NCBI GenBank assembly: GCA_964058805.1
Contig: CAXKVV010001960.1
Span: 1-27,892 of the forward strand
Direction of reading: 5' to 3'
From: Schoenoplectus triqueter
Taxonomy: Eukaryota; Streptophyta; Magnoliopsida; Poales; Cyperaceae
DNA: 27,892 nt
Positions 11,631 to 23,280 of this stretch are shown piece after piece. The translations under genes were made by a program, and so were the position numbers. How positions within the stretch are numbered: position 1 is the stretch's first letter; every line of letters begins with the position of its first letter. The notes under the pieces were generated by a model, which saw nothing but the letters and a program-made list of their open reading frames with translations, was not told where the DNA came from and made no database searches.

Positions 11631-13318
11631 CTGCTATTCTCTAAAAACGTTATAACGACATGTTGAAGCGTATAACGATTGATAAGATGGTGGCACAATT
11701 TATTGATTGCTGATAAGTCACCACAATATGGCAGATTCTGAATTGGCTTGTTTAGAAGTTTGCCCCTTTGATAAACCTATTTCAACATTAGACCAGCCAT
11801 GAGCCTCGAGTCTAATATTGTGCACAAGGTAACCCTGAACTTGTGAATCGGTTAAATACTCAGAAATCATGATTTAGAGGTGATTAAACATGCTCACACG
11901 AGATGATGTGAAGTAACATAATGATTTTGCACAAGGAATGCAACATTCAGAATAGTCAGTTGAGACAAGAACATCTTGACGCCCGTCGAAGAATGACCAA
12001 GACTATGACATTAGCACAAGCGAAAGAACATCATAATGTCCAAGGAGGTGATATCATGATGACTCTGTGTCATGAACAAGTAATTCATGATCACTCAAGC
12101 TAGTAAGATCAATCTAATCCGTCGATAAGTTTGTCTTCTAGTCCAGAGGATCGAATCGTTCTTGTTTTGCGCTCCCAGACTAGTTTTCGGTTGTACCGGT
12201 GCGACGTGTCTCATTTTCTTAGTTTGCGCTCCCACACTCGTTTTCAACGTTACGGAGGGCGTCAGGTCCCATTTTTATGTTTTGCGCTCCCAGACTCTTT
12301 TTCGACGGTATCTAGGGCGTCGGGTCCAGTTTTCATGTTTTGTGCGCCCACACTCATTTCGACGTTACTGAGGGCATCAGGTCCTGTTTTCATGTTTTGC
12401 GCTCCCAAACTCATTTTCGGCGGTACCGACGGCGTCGGGGCCTGTTTTCATGTTTAGCATTCCCGGATACGTTTTTGGCGATGCGGAGGGCGTCGGGTCC
12501 TGTTTTTATGATTTGCGCTCCCGGACTCGTTTTCGGCGGTTCCGAGGGTGTCGGGTCCCGTTTTCATATTTTGTGCGCCCATACTTTTCTTTGGCGGTAC
12601 CGTGGGCGTCGGCTCCTATTTTCATGTTTTGCGCTCCTGGACTCGTTTTCGGCGGTACCATGGGTGTCGGGTCCCATTTTCATATTTTGCGCGCCCATAC
12701 TCATTTTTGGCAGTACCGAGGGTGTCAGGTCCCGTTTTCATGTTTTATGCGCCCGGACTCATTTTTGGCAGAATTGAGGGCGAAGGGTCCCGTTTTCGAC
12801 GGTACCGAGGGTGTCGGGTCCCGTTTTAATGTTTTGCGCTCCTTAACTCATTTTCGGCGGTACCGAGGTCATCGGCTCCCGTTTTCATGTTTTGCGCTCT
12901 CGGACACGTTTTCGGCGGTGCGGAGGGCGTCGGGTCCCCTTTTCATATTCTGCGCTCCCGAACTCATTTTTCAACTCCTGATTTCATGTTTTGAGCTCCC
13001 GTAGTCATTGCCCATGATACCGAGGGCGTCGGGACCTGTTTTCATGTTCTGCGCTCCCCGAATCATTTTAGGCCGTATTGAAGGCGATGAGACCCATTTT
13101 TGACGGTACCGAGGTCGTCGGGTCCTGTTTTCATGTTTTGCGCTCCCGGACTCTTTTTCGACGACATCAGGAGTGGCGGGTCCCTTTTTCATGATTTGCG
13201 CTCCCGGATTAATTTTCGGCAGTACCGAGTGCGACGTGTCCCGTTTTTTTATTTTGTGCTCCCGCACTTATTTTCGACGGTAACGAGGGTGTCGAGTCTT
13301 GTTGTTATGTTTTGCGCT

Positions 13319-13466
13319 TGTGTGACCCTTTTTCGTGCGCTCCGCACCGCCGCTCGTGGCGAGACGATGGGATGCGGAAGAAGGTCACGAAGATCCCTCC
13401 TAAGCGTGCATTTAGTTAACGCCGGTTAATCCCGCCGTCTTAGACTCATTGGAATGCACATTTAGG
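13319..13466 (-). mobile_element. 148-bp fragment of the right element's 3' end inside the array
   Basis: It matches 18355-18502 without indels and with roughly nine substitutions, starting at the same array position (GCGCT then TGTGTGACCC). The array upstream of both is also the same higher-order block. After CACATTTAGG the two diverge: here the 58-bp array resumes. So a piece spanning the array-element junction was duplicated and the rest of the element lost. Inverted GTGCATT / AATGCAC lies within it. Confidence 0.88.
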
Positions 13467-15204
13467 CAGTGCCGAGTGCGTCGGGTCCCGTTTTCATGTT
13501 TTGTGCGTCCTGACTTATTTTCGGCGGTTTCGAGGTCGTCGGGTCCCGTTTTCATGTATTGCACGCCCGTACTTATTTTTGGCGGTACCGTGGGCGTCGG
13601 CTCCCATTTTCATGTTTTGCGCTCCCAGACTCGTTTTCGGCGGTACCGTGGGCGTCAGTCCCGTTTTAATGATTTGCGCTCCCGGACTCATTTTCGGCGG
13701 CGCTGGGAGTGGCGGGTCCCTTTTTTATGTTTTGCGCTCCCGGACTAGTTTTCGGATGTACTGGTGGGATGTGTCCCGTTTTCTTGGTTTGCGCTCTCGA
13801 ACTCGTTTTCAACGTTACGGAGGGCGTCGGGTCCCGTTTTTATGTTTTATGCTCCTAGACTCTTTTTCGACGGTATCTAGGGCGTCGGGTTCAGTTTTCA
13901 TTTTTTGTGCGCCCGGACTCTTTTTCGGCATTACCGAGGGCATTGGGTCCTGTTTTCATGTTTTGCGCTTCCGGACTCGTTTTCGACGGTACCGAGGGCG
14001 TCAGTTTCCGCTTTCATGTTTTGCGCCCCCGGACTCATTTTCGGTGGTACCGAGGGCGTCGGGTCTCGTTTTCAAGTTTTGCTCTCCCGCACTCGTTTTC
14101 GACGGTACCGACGACGTCGGCTTTCATTTTCATGTTTTGCGCGCCCTAACTCGTTTTCGGCGGTACCGACGGCGTCGGGGCCCGTTTTCATGTTTTGCGC
14201 TCCCGGACATGTTTTCGGCGGTGCCGAGTGCGTCGGGTCCCGTTTTCATATTTTGTGCGTCCGGACTTGTTTTCGGCGGTTCTAAGGGCGTTGGATCCCG
14301 TTTTCATGTTTTGCGCACCCGTACTTGTTTTCGGTGGTACTGTGGGCGTCGGCTCCAATTTTCATGTTTTGCGCTCCCAGACTCGTTTTCGGCTGTACCG
14401 TGGGCGTTGGGTCCTGTTTTCATGTTTTGCGCGCCCGGACTCATTTTCAGCGGTACCGAGGGCGTCGGGTCTCATTTTCATGTTTTGCACGACCGGACTC
14501 GTTTTCGGCGATATTGAGGGCAACGAGCCCCGTTTTCGACGATACTAAGGTCGTCGGGTCCCGTTTTCATGATTTGCGCTCCCGGACTCATTTTCGGCGT
14601 CACCGGGAGTGGCGGGTCCCTTTTTCATGTTTTGCGCTCCCAGACTAGTTTTCGGCTGTACCGGTGCGACGTGTCCCATTTTCTTGGTTTGCGCTCCCGC
14701 ACTCATTTTCAACGTTACGAAGGGCGTCGGGTCCCGTTTTTATGTTTTGCGCTCCCAGATTCTTTTTTGACGGTATTTAGGGCGTCAGGTCCAGTTTTCA
14801 TGTTTTGTGCGCCCGCACTAATTTTCGTCGTTACCGAGGGCATCAGGTCCTATTTTCATGTTTTGCACTCCCGGACTCATTTTCGGCGGTACCGACGGCG
14901 TCGGGGCCCGTTTTCATGTTTAGCATTCCCATATACGTTTTTGGCGATGCGGAGGGCGTCGGGACCTGTTTTCATGGTCTACGCTCCCGAAATCATTTTA
15001 GGCCGTATTGAAGGCGACGGGACCCATTTTTGACGGTACTGAGGTCGTCGGGTCCCGTTATCATGTTTTGCGCCCCCGGGCTCTTTTTCGGCGACATCGG
15101 GAGTGGCGGGTCCCTTTTTCATGATTTGCACTCCCGGACTAGTTTTCGGCAGTACCGGGTGCGACGTGTCCCATTTTCTTATTTTGCGCTCCCGCGCTTG
15201 TTTT

Positions 15205-15330
15205 CGACGGTAAGGTGGGCGTCGAGTCTCGTTGTTATGTTTTGCGCTCCCATACTCGTTTTCGACGGTATCTAGGACATCGGGTCCAGTTTTCATGTTT
15301 TGTGCGTCCGGACTCTTTTTCGGCGGTACC
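15205..15330. other. Paralogous empty site of the right element
   Basis: This uninterrupted array stretch matches the sequence left of the insertion (about 18310-18354) and then, without a break, the sequence right of it (24633-24720), including rare markers: GTCGAGTCTCGTTGTTATG before, and TATCTAGGACATCGGGTCCA after. Its single GCGCT is at 15244-15248, where the insertion has two copies. Confidence 0.85.
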
Positions 15331-15358
15331 GAGGGCGACCAGTCCCGTTTTCATGTTT

Positions 15359-15439
15359 AAACTTCCTTATAGTAGTTGTCGTGAGTTTGCAAGAAAAGGA
15401 GGAACGGAAGGAATCAACTCAGAAATAAGTCAGTGTGTA
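15359..15439. other. 81-bp non-repeat interruption in the 58-bp array
   Basis: From AAACTTCC to about CAGTGTGTAC the sequence does not follow the 58-bp unit; the array resumes at TGGACTCATTTTCAG. I do not recognise it, and see no target duplication or terminal repeat. Confidence 0.7.
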
Positions 15440-18349
15440 CTGGACTCATTTTCAGCGGTACCGAGGGCGTCGGGTCCCGTTTTCATATTTTGCGCACGCA
15501 GACTCGTTTTCAGCAATACCGAGGGCGTCGGGTCCCGTTTTCATTTTTGCGCTCCCGAAATCGTTTTCGGCGGTTCCGAGGGCGTCGTGTCCCGTTTTCA
15601 TGTTTTGCGCAGCCATACTCGTTTTTGGCGGTACCGTGGGCGTCAGCTCCCGTTTTCCCATGGTACCGAGGGCGTCGGGTCCCGTTTTCATGGTTTGCGC
15701 ACCCGGACTTATTTTCGGCGGTAACGGGTGAGACGCGTCCCGTTTTCATGTTTTTCGCGCCAGGACTAATTTTCAGAGGTAGCGGGGCCATCGGCTCCCT
15801 GACTCGTTTTCGGCGGTTCCAAGGGTGTCGGGTCTTATTTTCATGTTTTGCGCGCCTGTACTCATTTTCGGCGGTACCGAGGGCGTCGGCTTCCGTTTTC
15901 ATGTTTTGCGCGCCCGAACTTATTTTCGACGGTACCGACGGCGTCGGGGACCGTTTTCATGTTTTGCGTTCCCGAACATGTTTTTGGCGATACAGAGGGC
16001 GTCAGGTCCTGTCTTCATGAATTACGCTCCTTGACACATTTTCGGCGGTTCCGAGGGCGTCGGGTCCCGTTTTCATGTTTTGCGGGCCCGTACTTCTTTT
16101 CGGCGGTACCGTGGGCGTCGACTACCATTTTCATGTTTTGCACGCCCGGACTCATTTTTGGTGGTACCGAGGGTGTTGGGTCCTGTTTTCATGTTTTACG
16201 CGCCCGGACTCGTTTCCGGCGATATTAAGGGCAACGAGCCCTGTTTTCGACGGTACCAAGGTGACACGAGTCCCGTTTTAATGATTTGCGCTCCCGGACT
16301 CATTTTCGACGGCACCGGGAGTGGCGGGTCCCTTTTTCATATTTTGCGCTCCCGGACTAGTTTTCGGCTGTATCGGTGTGATGTGTCATGTTTTCTTGGT
16401 TTGCGCTCCCCCACTCATTTTCGACGTTACGGAGGGCGACGGGTCCCGTTTTTATGTTTTGAACTCCTAGACTCTTTTTCGACGGTATATAGGGCGTCGG
16501 GTCTAGTTTTCATGTTTTGAGCGCCCGGAAACTTTTTCGGCGTTACCGAGGGCATCAGGTCCTGTTTTCATGTTTTGCGTTCCCGGATTCGTTTTCGGCG
16601 GTACCGAGGGCGTCGATTCCCGATTTCATGTTCTGCGCCCCGGACTCATTTTCGGTGGTACCGAGGGCGTCGGCTCTCGTTATCATGTTTTGCGCGCCCG
16701 TACTTATTTTCGGCGGTACCGTGGGCGTCGGCTCCCATTTTCATGTTTTGCGCTCCCAGACTCATTTTCGGTGGTACCGTGGGCGTTGGGTCCCGTTTTC
16801 ATTTTTTGCGCGTCCGGACGCATTTTCAGCGGGTACCGAGGGCGTCGGGTCCCATTTTCATGTTTTGCGCGCCCTGACTCGTTTTCGGTGATATTGAGGG
16901 CAACGAGCCCCGTTTTCGACGGTACCAAGGTCGTCGGGTCCCGTTTTCATGATTTGCGCTCCTGGACTCATTTTCGGCGGCACCAGGAGTGGCGGGTCCC
17001 TTTTTCATGTTTTGCGCTCCCAGACTAGTTTGCGGCTGTACCGGTGCGACGTGTCCCGTTTTCTTGGTTTGCGCTCCCGCACTCGTTTTCGACATTACGG
17101 AGGGCGTCGGGTCCCGTTTTTATGTTTTGCGCTCCCATGCTCTTTTTCGACGGTATCTTGGGCGTTGGGTCCAGTTTTCATGTTTTGTGCGGCCAGACTC
17201 TTTTTCGGTGTTACCGAGGGCATCAGGTCCTGTTTTCATGTTTTGCGCTCCCGGACTCGTTTTAGGCGGTACCGAGGGCGTCGGTTCCCGATTTTATTTT
17301 TTGCGCCTCGGACTCATTTTCGGTGATACCGAGGGCGTCGGGTCTCTTTTTCATGTTTTGCTCTCCCGCACTCGTTGTCGGCGGTACCGACGACGTCGAC
17401 TTTCGTTTTCATGTTTTGGGCGCCCGAACTCGTTTTCGGCGATACCGATGGCGTCGGGGCCCGTTTTCATGTTTAGCGTTCCCGGATACGTTTTTGGCGA
17501 TACGGAGGGCGTCGAGTCCTGTTTTCATGATTTGCACTCTCGGACTCGTTTTTTGCGGTTCCGAGGGCGTCGGGTCCTGTTTTCATATTTTGTGCGCCCG
17601 TACTTTTCTTCGGCGGTACCGTGGGCGTCGGCTGCCATTTTCATGTTTTGCGCTCCCGGACTCGTTTTCGGCGGTACCGTGGGCGTCGGGTCCCGTTTTC
17701 ATGTTTTGTGCGCCCAGACTCGTTTTCAGTAGTACCGAGGGCGTCAGGTCCCGTTTTCATGTTTTATGCGCCCGGACTCATTTTAGGCGGAATTGAGGGC
17801 GACAGGTCCCGTTTTCGACGGTACTGAGGGCGTCGAGTCCCGTTTTCATATTTTACGCTCCTTGACTCATTTTCGGCTGTACCGAGGGCATCGTCTCTCA
17901 TTTTCATGTTTTACGCTCCCGGACACGTTTTCGGTGGTGCGGAGGGCGTCGGGTTCCGTTTTCGTGTTTTGCTCTCCTGAACTCGTTTTTTGCGGTTCCG
18001 TGGGCGTCAGCTCCTGATTTCATGTTTTGAGCTCCAGTAGTCGTTTCCCATGGTACCGAGGGCGTCGGGACCTGTTTTCATGTTCTGCGCTCCCGGAATC
18101 ATTTTCGGCCGTATTGAGGGCGACAGGACCCATTTTCGACGGTACCGAGGTCGTCGAGTCCCGTTTTCATGTTTTGCGCTTCCGGGCTCTTTTTCGGCGG
18201 CATCAGGAGTGGCGTGTCCCTTTTTCATGATTTACGCTCCCGGACTAGTTTTCGGCAGTACCGGATGCAACGTGTCCCGTTTTCTTATTTTGCGCTCCCG
18301 CACTTGTTTTCGACGGTAAGGAGGGCGTCGAGTCCCGTTGTTATGTTTT

Positions 18350-18354
18350 GCGCT
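18350..18354. other. Target site duplication GCGCT, left
   Basis: GCGCT here and at 24633-24637 flank TG...CA. Joining the flanks with one GCGCT restores TTTTGCGCTCCCAGACTCG, the array unit. Confidence 0.85.
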
Positions 18355-18726
18355 TGTGTGACCCTTTTTCGCGCGCTCCGCATCGCCGCTCGTGGCGAGG
18401 CGATGGGATGCGAAAGAAGGACACAGAGATCCCTCCTAAGCGTGCATTTAGTTAACGCCGGTTAATCCCACCGTTTTAGACTCATTGGAATGCACATTTA
18501 GGGATTTTTTTAGTGATTGTGAGTACTTATAGATTCCGATGGCGCATGCCCCCATTGTTAATTACCCTGGGCTATTAAGCTCGAGGCACCTCTGGATCTT
18601 TTAAAAGGGGAAAGCAAATAATATAGCTAAATGATGGTCAAGTGGTCACGTGCTTCGGTGATCGGGATCATTGAAGCGTCCTGGACTTACCAACAGGTCA
18701 ATCCAGTGGGATATGGTGGTGAAAAA

Positions 18727-19230
18727 GATGAAGTTACTACAGATCAGTTCAATCTTTACCGCTCCGAGAGGCAATCTTACTACAGATCAGATCGACCTTT
18801 GCGGAGGGATGGAAGGTGAGTCTACTACAGAACGACTCGACCTTAGTTGACCTAGAAGATGAACCTACTACAGAACGGTTCAATCTTTACTAGTCAACAA
18901 CCAATCACACAAAATACAACTCGAAGCACTTAGTCGGTTGATCTTGAGGTTGGTGAATCAGTAGACGGGTGGATTTGGCCCACGTGTTTCTTCTCACTGA
19001 TCTTGTAGATCATGAATTCCAAGCACTGAGCGGATTCATAAACCTAGGAACACAACTGCACACAAAGTCAAACCTAAAGCACTGAACCAGTTTGATATTG
19101 AGACGTGTGTCAGTGAAAGAACCTACTACAGAATGATTCATATTCACTATTTTGAGGATGAATCTACTACAGAACGATTCAATCCTACAATCTCGGGAGA
19201 TGAACTTACTACATATTAGTTCAATCCCCT
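18727..19230. repeat. Seven copies of a CTACTACAGAACGATTCAAT-type motif
   Basis: Copies lie near 18735, 18778, 18823, 18862, 19122, 19165 and 19205, often about 40 bp apart. A second degenerate motif, AAGCACTNAGNCGGTT-like, occurs at about 18925, 19020, 19075 and 19535. The left arm breaks off within a copy of the first motif (12151-12162). Confidence 0.65.
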
Positions 19231-19807
19231 GAACTAGAAGACATACTTATCAACGGATTAGTTTGGTCTTACTAGCTTGACTGGTCATGAATTACTTGTT
19301 CATGACACAGAGTCATCATGATGTCACCTCTTTGGACATCGTGATGCTCTTCTACTTTGAAATTAACATGTTTGCTCATGCTGATGTCACAGTCTTGGTC
19401 ATTCTTCGACGGGCGTCAAGATGTTCTTGTCTTGATTGACTATTCTGAATGTTTGCATTACTTGTGCAAAAATCACTGTGTTACTTCACACCCTTTTGTG
19501 TGAGCATATTTGATCACCACTAAATCATGAGTCCTGAGCACCTAGCCGATTCAAAGATTCAGGGTTAACTTGTGCACAAAATTAGACTCGAGGCTCTTGG
19601 CTGGTCTAACATTGAGACAGGTTTATCAAATGATGAGCTTAAAAACTATCATATTGTTATGTCTCATCAGCGGTCAACAAGGTGTATCATCACCTTATTG
19701 ATCATTCATCATTCTAGATATCGTGTAATGGTTCAACAAACCATTACAACGCTTCAACAAATCGTTATAACGTTTCCACAAATAGTTATAACGCTTTCAG
19801 AAGATAT

Positions 19808-20140
19808 CAGACTTGTCAGAGAGTTGGTCAACATGGGTCAAAACATTGCTAACGCTCTGTATATCATTCAACGTTTTAGAAAATCATTACAACGATTCCA
19901 GGAATTGTTACAACGATTCTTTAACATATGTTGACTTGTCAGAGAATGGTCAAAGCGTTGCTAACGTCCTGTGAAGTGTTATAACGATTTGATGAACCGT
20001 ATAACGATTTAAGTAATCGTTACAACGATTTCTCAGATCATATTGACTTGTCAGAGAATAGTCAAAGCGTTGCCAACGTCTTGTAAAGCGTTCAACGCTT
20101 TGGTGAACCGTATAACGATTCAGGGAATCGTTACAACAAT
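19808..20140. repeat. Palindromic CGTTATAACG tandem repeats, mirror of 11186-11630
   Basis: GACTTGTCAGAGAATGGTCAAA-like anchors lie at about 19808, 19930 and 20042 (spacings about 122 and 112). Motifs such as AATCGTTACAACGATT and CCGTATAACGATT fill the units. It is opposite in orientation to the left-arm copy. Confidence 0.82.
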
Positions 20141-20287
20141 TCCTTATATTTTTTTTATTATTTATATTTTTTTATATTTTATTATTATTATTATTCATTT
20201 ATTTATTTTCTATTCTTGTTATGTATATTTTACTTCAAACTCTACTTATTCCTGTAGAAAATGAGTCATAATATAACAAGAAATAAG

Positions 20288-20474
20288 TTGGCTATTATTT
20301 AGTATTTTATTTAGATTTTTAGGATTTTTATAATAACCAAAGTAATAGGATTTTATTTCTATTATTTTTAAACTCTATTTATTTTTATAGAAAGCTACTC
20401 ATAAAACTAATAGAAAATGGATTGGCTATTATTTAAGATTTTATTTGCATTTTTAGAATTTTTATAATAGTCAA
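20288..20474. repeat. Two AT-rich hairpin-forming repeats, period 134 bp
   Basis: TTGGCTATTATTTA at 20288 ends 50 bases later in ATAATAACCAA (20330-20340), a near-complement. The copy at 20422-20474 begins the same way and ends ATAATAGTCAA. They are not present in the left arm. Confidence 0.6.
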
Positions 20475-21493
20475 AATAATAAGTCAAACCTTGGTCAAAC
20501 AGAAAAAGCAAATAATATCATTTTGCTTTAAAAAAATTTAGTACAGTAAAATTCTTAAAACTGAAATGTTTTTATATAAAAAAATATTATGAAAAATAAA
20601 GAATTTTTAGAAATAAATTTGAGTCAATTTGGAGTTCAAGAGCATTTTGAAATGATTTATTTATTATTTATTTTTAATTTTCTGTTATTAATTAACTATT
20701 GGACTTAATAGATTGGGCTTTAACCTGGGCTATTGGATCTGTATCAAGATTAACACAGATCTTTTATTTAAAACTTTATTCTATTTGGGCTGTTAGATCT
20801 ACTTTGAGATTAAGTCGTATAAGATGAGAGGCCCAGATTCATTTATTATTTTCTTTTAAACTGTAACCTATTATAAGCGTTTGATCCCCCCCAAGATTCA
20901 CGCATATGCTTCAAAGTTCGTGCTGCTGTGTTTCTTTGACTCTCCAGTCAATGGCTTCTTCAAGATTCGTGTTGGTGGCGTCGCCGGCGACCGGGACCAC
21001 CTCTTTCCGATCAGACAACTGCCCTAACATCGTCTTGCCGTGGGGAATCTTTCCATGACGCCCGATCGATGATCCACACGGTGAATCGTGTTGTGCACTA
21101 GTATCAAATAGAATAAATTAGTACCGTTCGGTATCGAATCCCAAATCTCACAAATTCAATGCAATTGATCGTTATTTCTAGCAATTGAACACTCAATTCA
21201 TGTCGTACATGTATGTTAATGCATTCTAACATGATTAGGATTACTCAAATTGACTCATAGCCCCACTGTTTAGAGTATTGATTTGGACACGATAGTATCG
21301 TTCGGTACCGATTGTGATTTACTCTAAATTCTTATTGTTCATCTGTTTGTATTGCCACTAATGCACTGGACAAGCTTCATAACACCTATCTCAGTCAAGA
21401 TATGCTTAATTACACATGTAATTCCTTCTAATTTTCGAATTGAAACTCAATTTTGATAAAGAGAAGCGATGACAGTACCAGAATCTCAAATCA

Positions 21494-21982
21494 GTCGAGT
21501 TCTCAAGCTTATAACTGAGATCAATCGACTTCAAATGATGCTATAGACCTTAATGCATATAGTATGAACAAGAATTAAGATAATCTCAACTTGAGGATGA
21601 AGAATTAGATGAGAAATCCAACTGTTATCGAGTTCTCAAGTAAAATACTGAGATAAATCGATTTAACAACGTTATTTATCAATCTTCAAGCAAAATTCAT
21701 CAAAGAAAATAGAAAATTCACACTCTCTGAGCTTGTAGCTTATGAAAGAAAGAGGAAAATCAAAAGAAAATTGATAGAAATCAAGAAAATTCAAAAAGAA
21801 ATGACACAGTACTATACTGTTATTCACAAATTCAATTATAATTATATTTTCAAACCTCAATTTTCAAGAATTGAACTTGCTAACTCTCAATTAACAATGC
21901 ACAGAGCTTAGAACTTACCTCTAATTGAACAACTGAGTTGAAAGAATCGAGTTCTCAAGTTTAAAAACCGAGATCAATCGAT
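21494..21982. repeat. Three dispersed 36-37-bp motifs bounded by inverted RTCGA / TCGAY
   Basis: Copies at 21494-21529, 21627-21662 and 21946-21982 read RTCGAGTTCTCAAG, a short variable middle, then a GAGATCAATCGAY-like end. The first has GTCGA with TCGAC; the other two have ATCGA with TCGAT, so the ends change together. A degenerate single copy lies in the left arm near 9812-9841. Confidence 0.6.
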
Positions 21983-22135
21983 TATACCGATTCTTCTTCT
22001 TCTTTTCCTTGTACTCTCTGAATTCAATTTCTCTCTACTCTCTTGTGTGTGTTTCCTCTTGTTGCTTGCTTTGTTTTTCTGTATTACCTGCTCTCTTTCC
22101 TTGTCTTGTTTTTTTTTTCTGTATTGTTAATCGGG

Positions 22136-22143
22136 TTTATATA
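22136..22143 (-). promoter_or_regulatory. Candidate LTR TATA box (TATATAAA)
   Basis: On the minus strand GCCTATATAAACCCG lies 2489 bp from the element start at 24632, matching 9667 in the left arm. A poly-A and purine-rich leader follows, as in the left arm. Confidence 0.45.
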
Positions 22144-23280
22144 GGCAATTAAGTGGTGCACAAGGGAACTAAGGCCATATACCACACAAACACTAACAAT
22201 TGAGCTGCCTTGGCCTATGAACATGGTCTTCATTTTCTGTTAGCCATTCTGTTATGATGTGGGCCCCATTTAAACGAATCCAAGGTGAGTTCTTTGACTG
22301 TTGACCGAATTTGACCCCCCTCTTACTTCTCTTCATCCATAGAACCTTCTAGCCCCTTCTTCATGATATATATACTCACTTCAACACACAAAGGCTGTCT
22401 ATTTCTTCACTACCATTATCGCCTTTCTTCAAAACTTAGAATTTGATCACCCGATTTCAATCCTTGACTCAAACCATACCTCTCATGTTCAATTGATAAC
22501 CCAATCACCTAAGCAGTATCGTGTGAGCATACAAAAGCTACAAGCATCGCCAATTCGAGTTTAGAGTGTAAGGTTTCAACTTTTCTCAATTTGCCCGATT
22601 TCATCACCTTATCCCAATTGCTTCAATTCAATGCTTAATTGTTGTTTCTTTCTTCACTTATAGTATCGCCTAAGTGATTAGAGATTGTCTGCATCATTAA
22701 TTTTGAGTTTGAACACAATGATCAAAGCCCCTCATTAACTACCCGAGGTGATCTCCTTCTTATATTGCTTCATTCATTTGTCCCCTTTTAATTCCAAGTA
22801 TTCACCCTTTCTCTCCTATGTATAGGCTAGCTCTGGCCCTAACGACTTGAAGTTTCAAGCTCCAGAGTGCTCAATCAACACCAATGGCGCCATCGGCCTC
22901 GTCGAGAAGAAGAAGGAAAAGAGGGAGGGGAGAAGAAGAGAGTTCCAGGGAGGCTGAGCTCGGCGCACATGATTACCAGCAAGGTGGGGCCCACCATCAG
23001 AGGCACAGCGCACATGGGCCAGGTACACATTGTCTTTTCCTTTTGATTTAAATTTCTGTTTAGATCTGCGCACAGACTTGGTGTACCATTGCTTGTATAG
23101 AACATACACTCATAAACCTGACAAATGGGCCCCTTGTGTAAGCAGCTGAGTCTAGGCCCACAGATTTAATTATGGATTGATTAGTTCTCTACTTAGGCTT
23201 AATTAATCTGACTTGGCACAACCTGATAGGGCCACCTAGTTAATCACTCTATTAATTGCCTGTGTTAGTGTTAATGCGTG

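Larger units (their letters stand above)
7054..12162 (+). mobile_element. Truncated LTR-like element, plus orientation (left arm of the inverted repeat)
   Basis: It starts at 7054 with TATTTACCCTTGAAAA, matching the TGTTTACCCTTGAAAA start of the minus-strand element at 24632 with G changed to A in the terminal TG. It stays alignable to that element's reverse complement up to about 12162, with many substitutions and indels. Matching landmarks: TATAAAAG at 7246, hairpin at 7284, 126-bp duplication at 7541, G-box-like stretch at 8146, TATATAAAC at 9667, AT tract at 11060 and palindromic repeats at 11186. At 12162 it runs abruptly into the 58-bp array and lacks the last roughly 860 bp of the other copy, so it is 3'-truncated. 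The 9720-11050 part holds no gene I recognise; weak open frames at 8599, 9505 and 10660 are not kept intact in the right arm. Confidence 0.7.
12163..18354. repeat. GC-rich 58-bp minisatellite array with higher-order structure
   Basis: The unit is 58 bp: GTAC at 14047 recurs at 14105. Each unit carries variants of GGCGGTACCGAGGGCGTCGG, TCCCGTTTTCATGTTTTGCG and CTCCCGGACTCGTTTTC in that order. Higher-order markers show larger blocks: CCGGTGCGACGTGTCCC-like units near 12200, 13765, 14665, 16375 and 17045, and TATCTAGGGCGTCGGGTCCA-like units near 12308, 13873 and 15268. Spacing is irregular, so blocks were duplicated unequally. Variation is mostly CG to TG or CA. The unit has few stop codons in any forward frame, so long open frames (for example 13501-14517, 338 codons) appear with a 58-residue period. 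I see no start context, family domain or single-frame preference and do not call genes. It is interrupted at 13319-13466 and 15359-15439. Confidence 0.95.

Noticed and set aside
13501..14517. 338-codon open frame and about 25 similar frames as a repeat-protein gene family
   Set aside because: They are the 58-bp minisatellite read through; frames overlap on the same strand and on the opposite strand, change phase with each unit, and show no domain or codon bias.
12163..18354. CRISPR array
   Set aside because: Units are contiguous with no unique spacers, the whole 58 bp is repeated, and the window is plant nuclear DNA.
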